Shown one piece after another: positions 57,107 through 64,000 of a stretch of DNA of 64,000 nucleotides. The notes beneath the pieces are model-generated. The model was given only the letters and a program-made list of their open reading frames with translations, searched no databases and was not told the DNA's origin. The position numbers and the translations under genes are program-made. The first letter of the stretch is position 1; each line of letters starts with the position of its first letter. The DNA is from JBBROS01 sp965260935 (GTDB lineage: Bacteria; Pseudomonadota; Alphaproteobacteria; Acetobacterales; Acetobacteraceae): NCBI GenBank assembly GCA_965260935.1, contig CBDHCB010000003.1, positions 60,390 through 124,389 on the forward strand. The letters run 5' to 3'.

Positions 57107-58276
57107 ATGGCTGACACCATCGAGCCCTTTCACCTGGCCGTCCCGCAGGCAGATCTGGACGACCTGCGCCGCCGCCTGGCCCAGACGCGCTGGCCCAAGC
57201 CCGAGACCGTTGGCGACTGGAGCCAGGGCGCCCCGCTCGCCCGGGTACAGGCACTGTGTGCCTACTGGCAGGACGGCTACGACTGGCGCCGCTGCGAGGC
57301 CATGATGAACGGCTGGGGCCAGCACCGCACGGTGTTGGACGGTCTCGGCATCCATTTCCTGCACATCCGCTCGCCCGAGCCGGATGCCGTCCCGCTGCTG
57401 ATGACCCATGGCTGGCCCGGCTCGGTAATGGAGTTCCACAAGGTGGTCGGCCCGCTCACCGATCCGGCCGCCCACGGCGGCGACCGGCGGGACGCGTTCC
57501 ACCTCGTGCTGCCGTCCCTGCCGGGCTACGGCTTCTCCGACAAGCCCGGCGCGCCCGGCTGGACGGTCGACCGCATTGCACGGGCATGGGCCATGCTGAT
57601 GGATCGTCTCGGCTACACGGACTGGGTGGCGCAGGGTGGCGATTGGGGCGCGGTCGTCACCGCCGCGCTGGCCGCGCTAGGTCCCCCGGGGTGCCGCGCG
57701 GTGCACCTCAACATGCTCACCATCCCGCCGCAGCCCGGCGACGAGAACAGCACCGCGCCGGATGCCCGGGCCGCCTTCGCGGCCATGAAGCGGTTCAGCG
57801 CGACCGAGTCCGCCTATGCCCGGCAGCAGGCGACCCGGCCGCAGACGCTCGGCTACGGCCTCGCCGACTCTCCTGCCGGGCAAGCCGCGTGGATCTACGA
57901 GAAGCTGCATGCGTGGACGGACAACCCGGGCACGCCGGAGCAGCTGTTCGGCCTGGACGAGATGCTGGACAACATCATGCTCTACTGGCTGCCGAACGCC
58001 GCGACGTCCTCCGCCCGGTTGTACTGGGAAAGCCTGAAGGACGCGACCATGGCGCACCCGGTCACCCTGCCGATCGGCATCAGCATCTTTCCTCATGACA
58101 CCACGCGCACGCCACGCGCCTGGGCGGAGCGCTACTTCACCGACATCGTCCACTGGAACGAGCTGGACCGTGGCGGCCACTTCGCAGCCTGGGAGCAGCC
58201 CGACATTTTCGTGGACGAGGTCCGGACCTGCTTCCGCACGGTGCGGACTGGGTCCGGTGGGCTCAAGCCGGGTTGA
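57107..58276 (+). CDS. Epoxide hydrolase (EHN-type alpha/beta hydrolase)
   Basis: 389 aa from ATG 57107 (GGAG six bases upstream; ATG 57092 overlapping the previous stop is also possible). The N-terminal EHN cap begins IEPFHLAVPQADLDDLRRRL. The hydrolase core has LLMTHGWPGSVMEFHKVVGP (oxyanion HGWP), LPGYGFSDKP and the nucleophile VAQGGDWGAVVTAAL, and the late block NELDRGGHFAAWEQP with the catalytic His. Complete by length. Confidence 0.92.
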   Translation: MADTIEPFHLAVPQADLDDLRRRLAQTRWPKPETVGDWSQGAPLARVQALCAYWQDGYDWRRCEAMMNGWGQHRTVLDGLGIHFLHIRSPEPDAVPLLMTHGWPGSVMEFHKVVGPLTDPAAHGGDRRDAFHLVLPSLPGYGFSDKPGAPGWTVDRIARAWAMLMDRLGYTDWVAQGGDWGAVVTAALAALGPPGCRAVHLNMLTIPPQPGDENSTAPDARAAFAAMKRFSATESAYARQQATRPQTLGYGLADSPAGQAAWIYEKLHAWTDNPGTPEQLFGLDEMLDNIMLYWLPNAATSSARLYWESLKDATMAHPVTLPIGISIFPHDTTRTPRAWAERYFTDIVHWNELDRGGHFAAWEQPDIFVDEVRTCFRTVRTGSGGLKPG

Positions 58277-58436
58277 TGGCGGCGAGGACCTCGTCGTAGC
58301 GCCAAACCCGTTCGTGGTTATAGGCGAAGTCGGAGCAGCTGAACGTATCATCCTCGGAGGTCGCCCTGTTGGACGCTGCCCAGTAGCCGTGCTTCTGCTT
58401 TTCCCGAAAAGGAGCCAGAAACAGCAAAGCCGCCGG

Positions 58437-59297
58437 TCAGCGGTCAAGAACCTCCGCCAGAACGTCGCGCATCGTCTTCGGCGTGCGCCCGAGCAGAGCT
58501 GCCAGGGTCGGGTTGGTTGCGGCAAAGTCGCCCCGACGAGCGGCACGGAACGTTCCCAACAGCATGTCAGCGTACAAGGGAGGCGTGCCGCCCGCGATCC
58601 TCGCGTCGCGCCACGCTTCGTCGCTGACGGTCATGTGGCGCACGTCGCGTCCGGTCACCTCCGATGCAATGGCAGCAATCTCGCTCATGGTCACAGCCTT
58701 GGTTGCCGTGAGCGGAGGCGTTATGCCGTCCCAAACGCCTTCTGCGACCAATATCGCCGCATCGCCTTCCGCAAGGTCGGCCCGCGCCGTCCAACTGATC
58801 GGTCCATCTTCCGGCGTGGAAAGCTCGCCGCTACGCAGGCCATCCTCGATCATGTGCAGGCAGCTTTCGGCGTAGAAACCGTGGCGGAGAGACGTATACG
58901 CCATTCCACTTGCTGCCAGGTCCGCCTCGGTGCCGGCATGCTGATCGGCCGGCAGGAAGGGTGACCCGGCGTGCGCGCCCATGTGGCTGGTGTAGAGCAC
59001 GCGGCGGACGCCGGCGTCACGGGTGGCCTTGATGGCTGCGCGGTGAAGTCGCAGCGCCTCATCGCCCAGCTTGTCGGCTGAGACGATCAGAACCTGTTCG
59101 GCTCCGGAGAAGGCTCTCTGCAGGCTGCCCTCGTCGGCAAAATCAGCCGTCCGTACCTCGACGCCTTGGGCGGAAAGGTCCGAAGCCTTGCCGGCATCGC
59201 GGACGCTGGCGACGAGCTGATCGGTCGGGAGGCGCCGCAGCAAGTTCTCAACAACGGCCCTGCCAAGGTAGCCGGTGGCACCAGTTACAACGATCAT
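58437..59297 (-). CDS. NmrA/QorB-like NAD(P)-binding oxidoreductase
   Basis: 286 aa from ATG 59297 with GGAGG six bases upstream. IVVTGATGYLGRAVVENLLR is the Rossmann GxxGxxG; VRRVLYTSHMGAHAGSPFLP and TSLRHGFYAESCLHMI fit the atypical short-chain (NmrA-like, quinone oxidoreductase 2) group. Divergent from a TetR gene 101 bases away, which probably controls it. The gap 58277-58436 encodes, in antisense, a short C-terminal-looking peptide of unknown origin. Confidence 0.88.
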   Translation of the reverse strand: MIVVTGATGYLGRAVVENLLRRLPTDQLVASVRDAGKASDLSAQGVEVRTADFADEGSLQRAFSGAEQVLIVSADKLGDEALRLHRAAIKATRDAGVRRVLYTSHMGAHAGSPFLPADQHAGTEADLAASGMAYTSLRHGFYAESCLHMIEDGLRSGELSTPEDGPISWTARADLAEGDAAILVAEGVWDGITPPLTATKAVTMSEIAAIASEVTGRDVRHMTVSDEAWRDARIAGGTPPLYADMLLGTFRAARRGDFAATNPTLAALLGRTPKTMRDVLAEVLDR

Positions 59298-59333
59298 ACC
59301 TGCCTCCCTAACAGTGAAAACCAAACTACGTTA

Positions 59334-59347
59334 GCTCTGATATGAGC
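59334..59347. promoter_or_regulatory. Inverted repeat between divergent tetR and oxidoreductase genes
   Basis: GCTCTGATATGAGC pairs GCTC with GAGC around TGATAT. It lies midway between the two divergent starts, where a TetR dimer would act. Binding is inferred only from position and symmetry. Confidence 0.35.
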
Positions 59348-59398
59348 CGATCGCAATCGCTGCTACCGACTCCACATGATCGGTGTTAATCCACTACC

Positions 59399-60121
59399 AT
59401 GGCGACCGGATCGGATAGCGACGCGGAGATCCAGAACGTTCGGGCACGCGTGCTCGATGCGGCGTCCAAGCTCATCGCCGATGGCGGTGTTGTCGCGCTG
59501 ACAACCCGCGCGGTGGCGTCCGCGGCAAGGGTCCAAGCTCCCACGCTGTATCGGTTGTTCGGGGAAAAGCGTGGACTGCTCAACGCGGTGGCGGAACATG
59601 GGCTGGCCGCGTTCATTGCCCAGAAGGCTGCGACGCCGCCCAACCCTGACCCAGTGCAGAACCTGAGCAGTGCCTGGGACAGCTATGTTGCCTTTGGTCT
59701 CGCCAACCCAGCGGTGTTCGCGATCATGAACGAGGTCGGCGCACCGGCGGCCGGATCGCCGGCGATGCTCGCCGGAATCGCGATCCTGCGCGAGCGGGTC
59801 GGGCTGATCGCGCGAGCCGGCTGGTTGCGGATGCCCGTGGAGCGTGCCGTGGCGCTGATCCATGCCGCGGGGGTCGGCACCGTGACCACTCTGCTTGCGC
59901 TTCCGGAGGGCGAACGCGACCCACAGCTTTCGTCCGTAACGCGAGACGCCGTGCTTGCGTCGATCGTCACCAGCTCACCCAGGCAGGAAACGGCGGATTT
60001 GGCGTCAATGGCGATCGGGCTGCGCGCTCATCTCCACACTGCTAAAGCGCTGACGCCCGGAGAACATCTCCTGTTGACCGAACTGCTTGACCGTCTCGCT
60101 CGGTCCGGCGACGCAGGATAG
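59399..60121 (+). CDS. TetR-family regulator
   Basis: 240 aa. N-terminal HTH: ARVLDAASKLIADGGVVALT, AVASAARVQAPTLYRLFGEK and GLLNAVAEHG. The ligand-binding half is all helical and diverse. Divergent from the NmrA-like oxidoreductase, so autoregulation and repression of that gene is the simplest model. Confidence 0.92.
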   Translation: MATGSDSDAEIQNVRARVLDAASKLIADGGVVALTTRAVASAARVQAPTLYRLFGEKRGLLNAVAEHGLAAFIAQKAATPPNPDPVQNLSSAWDSYVAFGLANPAVFAIMNEVGAPAAGSPAMLAGIAILRERVGLIARAGWLRMPVERAVALIHAAGVGTVTTLLALPEGERDPQLSSVTRDAVLASIVTSSPRQETADLASMAIGLRAHLHTAKALTPGEHLLLTELLDRLARSGDAG

Positions 60122-60263
60122 GTCTCCCTGAAGCAAACGTGGCTGCACCTGTTGCCGTGATATGCTGAAGCCACTGGTCCACATGTCCTACTTGGGCTTG
60201 GCCGGGAGCGGACGGTCCGCTGCGTGGTCGGCCTAGGCGGAAAGCGGACACGAGCCGGTTGCC

Positions 60264-61837
60264 TCACCGGGGTGGACCGGCCGGCGCCGGCTGGCCTAAC
60301 AGCGGTGACGCCGCGGCCGAGTTCACGATCACCGCTGCATCCTCCGGCAGCAGGAACCCCGCCGCCTGCGCCGCCCGGGCCGCGACCCGGATCCGGTTCA
60401 CGTAGTCGGCCCGGTCTTTATAGCGCTCCGCCACCGAGGGACGCCTATCCTCGGCCGCGTCGCTGGTTCGCGCGAGAGGCCGGAACGCGCCCACCAGCGA
60501 GCAACTAAACGTCAAAGGCTCGTTCTGCACTCCGTGCACGCCCGGCGGCACCTCGATGTCGGGCAGACGCACGCCGCCGACCGGGTTGCCGTCTGCGTCC
60601 CGTTCCGGGACCTGTACGACGGCGTCGGGCAGATACTTGGGTGCCTGCAGCACGGTGGTGTCGTTCGGGGCGGGACGAAGCGGCATCAGCCGGGTCGCCG
60701 GCGGCGCCGCGTTGACCGCGACCCAGCGATCCAGCGATCCAGCCGTAGGAGCGTGGCGCGGGTGACTGGCGCCCAGTCAAGCTGGCCCGGCGGCAGGTTG
60801 CAGCCTTCTGCTTTCACTACGGTCGCGTGTGACGCGCCGGCGATGTCGTACATGCGAACGTTTTCGGGCAAAGGCAGGTCCGCCGTGCCGTGGGCGCCGG
60901 TGCGGCCGAGCGACGCCCGGATAGAGAGATAGTCCACGGTCGAGTTCAGCAGCATCATCCGGGGCGGCATCTCGCCACGCTCCTTAGCCTTAGCCACAAT
61001 CTCGTCGACGGTCAGAAGCCCGTCGTGGACGCCCGGGAACTCGGGCTGGGCGAAGCTGGGAGAGCCGTCGGCACTCGACCCGGGCCCGGTGCCGGACCGC
61101 ATGATCGGCAGCAGCCCGGCGCCGGAAACGAAGACGTGCATGCCGTCGAACACGCGCCGCCCTTCGAGCGTGTTGAAGACATGGAGCAGGAAAGTCTTGA
61201 GGAACCGGCCATCCTGCGACTTACCGGTAGCCAGCACGCGGTTGATCGCCCCGGCGAGCGGGTTCGGCGTGCCCGCCGCGTTGGCCGCGGCGTGCCCCAG
61301 GAAGTCGGCGGTGTCGCGCACGATGGCGAAGCCCACGCACTCGGCATAGCGCGTCTTGCCGTCCGCACCGGTGAACGAGGGCAAGTCCGCCCCGTGGCCC
61401 AGTTCCCAATATACCTCGGCCACCGCGAAACCGTGATCTTCCAGGAACCCGGTCCCGGGCTCGAGATTGCCGGACTGCGAGGGCAGGTCGCGCGGGCTGT
61501 TGTAGAGCGCGTTCGCATAGGCTTTGCCGCGGTTCGGCACGTCGACTAGCAGCGCCCCGTTGCCGGAACCCGGAGTGGCGGGCACGAACAGGATGACGTG
61601 GGCACGGTACTCGACCATGCCCCGCGCGTTGCGCGCCGCCTTGTCGAGGTCGGGTATGCCGCCATCGCCGGGCGTCACTTCGCCGGTGACCCGCCCGTCC
61701 AACCGCACGTAGTCGCCGGCCCTGAACGAACCCTAGGGCTGCTTGGAGGTGATCTCCAGCTTCGTCACCTTGGCCTGCGCACTCGCTACGCCCATGGCGA
61801 TGACGAGCGACGCAGCGACTCCGAGACATGCCCTCAT
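60264..61837 (-). pseudogene. Exported alpha/beta-hydrolase-domain protein, with nonsense codon and frameshift
   Basis: ATG 61837 starts a signal peptide (RACLGVAASLVIAMGVASAQ), then KVTKLEITSKQP and an in-frame TAG at 61733-61735 followed by GSFRAGDYVRLDGRVTGEVT. The hydrolase body (LLVDVPNRGKAYANALYNSP, VFVSGAGLLPIMRSG) runs to about 60740, where an 8-bp tandem duplication (CCAGCGAT twice, 60723-60738) shifts the frame. The second part (MPLRPAPNDTTVLQAPKYLP to LLPEDAAVIV) ends at 60264. Removing the duplication restores 522 codons apart from the TAG. Confidence 0.75.
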
Positions 61838-62007
61838 GACCGCTCCCCTCTCTATCCCGCAGCATGGAGCCATCCTCGTGCGCTTGCCAGAGGCGAGGGC
61901 GCTCGGTCGCCCTTCGGTCAGGGAAATCGCATTAGAAGATTAGGGGTAGCCCTGGCTCGGGTTGATGGATTCTTGTAGCTCTTCCATTTGGCGGAGAAGC
62001 GTGAATC

Positions 62008-62172
62008 ATGCTGTCACTATGGGTGGGGTTGGCGGACTTGCCGGATCCGCGGACCGGCAAAGCGCAACGTCACAACCTGCTGGATGTGCTCACGATCGCA
62101 CTCACGGCGACCATTTGCGGCGCTGAAAGCTGCGTCGATTTTGCCTGGCTGAAAACCGGATCCGTCCCATGA
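62008..62172 (+). mobile_element. ISAs1-type transposase fragment
   Basis: 54 codons: MLSLWVGLADLPDPRTGKAQ then RHNLLDVLTIALTATICGAE, matching the N-terminal H-repeat-associated domain of ISAs1 transposases. The frame ends at 62172 after SCVDFAWLKTGSVP. The rest of the element is missing. Confidence 0.6.
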
Positions 62173-62244
62173 CCGGACGGCCAAGCCGCACGAACTCTCC
62201 ATCGACTGCACCGACCATTATCATGAACGGTAAGGCGCCCACCC

Positions 62245-62647
62245 ATGACCGATGCCGAAGCAGACCGGGTTTTCATCAACGCCTTGGAAGGCGTGCCCGC
62301 GTCCTCAAGCCCGATCAGCAATGCAGTCGTCGTGGGTGGCACAGCTGGATCAGCGGCCAGCTTTCTGTCGGCGACGACGGCCGCTACCGGGCCAGACACA
62401 GCCTTTGAAAAGCAAAACGCGCCTTGAGTTGGTATTCCTCATGGCGGAGCAGGCAGGTTTCGGGCGCGACGAGATCGCCTACGTTGACCTAGCCTGCCAA
62501 GATCTCGGCGACGTTGCCGTCATCGATCGGCTTTATGCCTCCTTGTTCACCGAGGGCCGCCGCCCGGCGCGCACAGTCTATCAGGCCGCTCGCCTTCCGT
62601 TCGATGGCAAGGTGAAGGTGCAGGCCATCGCTGCGCGGGCGTCATGA
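62245..62647 (+). pseudogene. RidA-family gene with two frameshifts
   Basis: Three frames together make one protein: VFINALEGVPASSSPISNAV (frame 1), AWISGQLSVGDDGRYRARHS (frame 2) and VFLMAEQAGFGRDEIAYVDL to RTVYQAARLPFDGKVKVQAI (frame 3). The parts follow the YjgF/RidA fold in order, an imine deaminase family. Two indels, near 62345 and 62410, separate them. Decay or sequencing errors. Confidence 0.65.
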
Positions 62648-62790
62648 CCTCTTTCCATCCTGCCCAGCCTGGACCGATCACCCGGGCAGAGTACGAGGAG
62701 CGCTTCGAGCGCCTGCGCGCCAGCATGCGCGCGGGGACGACGATGGGCAGGCTGTCGGGGCGAGAGCCGCTGCTCTTCGGCTCCCGTTAA
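62644..62790 (+). CDS. Short peptide, possibly an Xaa-Pro peptidase N-terminal fragment
   Basis: 48 aa overlapping the RidA stop (ATGA). GPITRAEYEERFERLRASMR resembles the start of M24 (Xaa-Pro) peptidases, which share the RxxRLRxxM helix, but nothing follows the stop at 62790. Probably a gene fragment. Low certainty. Confidence 0.3.
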   Translation: MTSFHPAQPGPITRAEYEERFERLRASMRAGTTMGRLSGREPLLFGSR

Positions 62791-62908
62791 TTGGCTGCAG
62801 CGACAGTACTATCACCCTGCAGACACCCTGTAGAGAAGCTGGACGCTGAACAGGCTGGCACCGTTCAGTCCTAGCCCATGTCGCCGCCGTGCGGCGCCAC
62901 CGGACCGT

Positions 62909-63358
62909 TTATCTCGGACTGCCATGCGGCGCAGCGTCGCCGTTCTCCCTGTTCCTGCGATCATACACCTGGCGGGACCGCTCGACCGTTCCGCGGTGCT
63001 CGATTGCCCACTGACCCAGCGCGCCGACCGGCTCCCGCAGTGAACGGCCGAGCTCGGTGAGTGCGTAGCTGACCTTGGGCGGGATGCTCGGATGGAACGT
63101 GCGCTCCACGAGCCCGTCCCGCTCGAGGCCGCGTAGCGTCAGTGTCAGCATCCGCTGCGAGATGCCGTCGATGAGTCGTTTCAGCTCGTTGAACCTGAAC
63201 GTGTCCTCAGCAAGCGACATCACGACCAGCACGCTCCACTTGTCGCCGATCCGGGCCAGGATGCTGTTCACTGCCCGGCACTCGGCAGTCGTGTGACGGC
63301 CGGCCGATCCCGGCGGTTCGGCTGTGCGAACGGTGACATCGGTGTGCCCGGGTTCCAT
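62909..63358 (-). CDS. HxlR-family regulator
   Basis: 149 aa from ATG 63358 (AGAAGG eight bases upstream). ILARIGDKWSVLVVMSLAED then FRFNELKRLIDGISQRMLTL and TLRGLERDGLVERTFHPSIP with VSYALTELGRSLREPVGALG form the HxlR winged helix. Divergent from an azoreductase gene, a common regulator-target pair responding to quinones or aldehydes in related systems. Confidence 0.9.
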   Translation of the reverse strand: MEPGHTDVTVRTAEPPGSAGRHTTAECRAVNSILARIGDKWSVLVVMSLAEDTFRFNELKRLIDGISQRMLTLTLRGLERDGLVERTFHPSIPPKVSYALTELGRSLREPVGALGQWAIEHRGTVERSRQVYDRRNRENGDAAPHGSPR

Positions 63359-63451
63359 TGATGTGCCTTCTTGCAAGCGGGAATGCAGTGCTCCATTTAG
63401 CCCCGGTTACGGATCGGCACCATCCCGGTGGCCTCGCAAGGGATCGACCTC

Positions 63452-64000
63452 ATGAACATCCTGCACATCGACGCAAGCGCCAGCGACGCCGCGGCTTCTC
63501 ACTCACGCCGCCTTTCGGCGGAGCTGGTTGAGCGGCTGAAAGCGGCCAATCCGGGAGCCTCGGTCGTATACCGCGACGTGGTGGTCGACCGTCTTCCCCA
63601 CGTGGACATGACCATCCGACAGGCGTGGGCGCCTGAAGGTGAGACGGATGCCGCGCTCGCGCCAACGATGGCTCGGTCTAAGGAGCTGGTGGGCGAACTC
63701 AAGGCCGCCGACGTCGTGGTCATCGGCTCGCCGATGTACAACTTCACGGTTCCCTCGACCCTCAAGGCGTGGATCGACCACGTAGCGATCGCCGGGCAGA
63801 CGTTCCAGTATACCCCGAGCGGTCCTCAAGGCCTGCTGACCGGCAAGGCCTACTTAGCGCTGTCGTCCGGCGGCGTCTATTCGCAGGGGCTGTTCGCTCC
63901 CAACGAGCATCTTGCGACCTATTTGACGGCCTTGCTGGGCTTCCTGGGGATCAAGGAAGTCGAGGTCGTGCGGGCCGAAGGCGTGGCTTACGGACCCGAA
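63452..64000 (+). CDS. azoR: FMN-dependent NADH-azoreductase, N-terminal part (runs off window)
   Basis: 183 codons to the window end. AAGGGA precedes ATG 63452. MNILHIDASASDAAASHSRR, VVIGSPMYNFTVPSTLKAWI and DHVAIAGQTFQYTPSGPQG are the FMN-binding and signature motifs of AzoR. A flavodoxin-like quinone/azo reductase. Controlled, probably, by the divergent HxlR regulator. Confidence 0.9.
   Translation, partial: MNILHIDASASDAAASHSRRLSAELVERLKAANPGASVVYRDVVVDRLPHVDMTIRQAWAPEGETDAALAPTMARSKELVGELKAADVVVIGSPMYNFTVPSTLKAWIDHVAIAGQTFQYTPSGPQGLLTGKAYLALSSGGVYSQGLFAPNEHLATYLTALLGFLGIKEVEVVRAEGVAYGPE

Noticed and set aside
1..64000. tRNA, rRNA or riboswitch genes
   Set aside because: No cloverleaf with the GGTTCGANTCC arm, rRNA block or recognisable aptamer was noticed by reading; a covariance search would be needed to exclude them.

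Overview
The window is GC-rich, mostly accessory DNA from an alphaproteobacterium, most likely of the Acetobacteraceae/Rhodospirillales type. The basis is a GcrA-family regulator (an alphaproteobacterial protein), high third-position GC, and genes such as an L-sorbosone-dehydrogenase-like PQQ enzyme. A relaxase, a candidate transfer origin, a ParA/RHH pair, a ParB-like protein, SSB, ArdC and a very large methylase-helicase point to a large conjugative or mobilizable plasmid (or an integrated relative). No replication initiator, type IV secretion genes, rRNA, tRNA or CRISPR array was recognised.

Layout. 1-8.9 kb: IS110 end, then a signalling and redox block: catalase-like protein, cupredoxin and a GGDEF-EAL protein in one tight operon, a cupin, a kinase dimerisation fragment, Crp/Fnr regulators (one intact, one internally deleted) and an EAL protein. 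8.9-18.2 kb: an IS630 element, then the mobilization region. The MobF relaxase operon runs left and a three-gene operon resembling StbA/StbB/StbC runs right. Between them lies a control region with seven 11-bp direct repeats inside a 14-bp inverted repeat. SH3-like envelope proteins and a lytic transglycosylase follow. 19.2-20.7 kb: an intact IS701/IS4-type element with a 5-bp target duplication. 21.4-44.5 kb: a long, mostly leftward maintenance region with SSB, many small conserved plasmid proteins, a ParB-like protein, a 1726-aa adenine methylase/helicase, GcrA, ArdC, Uma2, several DUF proteins, a Toprim protein and a divergent HU-like protein. A GC-rich palindromic repeat recurs between these genes.

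44.5-48.4 kb: three IS5-type copies, all damaged, around the ParA/RHH partition pair, with a decayed second parA start. 48.4-64 kb: a metabolic and regulatory zone with an L-sorbosone-dehydrogenase-like enzyme, a RecD2-like helicase, a Sir2 deacylase at the end of an overlapping four-gene cassette, an epoxide hydrolase, an NmrA-like oxidoreductase divergent from a TetR regulator, and an HxlR regulator divergent from an azoreductase. Several genes here are decaying: an alpha/beta hydrolase (nonsense codon plus 8-bp duplication), RidA (two frameshifts), GST, an alcohol dehydrogenase end and an ISAs1 fragment.

The most interesting unit is 13.5-16.4 kb, which places a relaxase, an iteron-bearing candidate oriT and a P-loop ATPase operon in the geometry of the R388 stb-oriT-trw region although the proteins look very different. 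The Sir2 cassette, the GcrA-methylase pairing and the intergenic repeat family also deserve attention.
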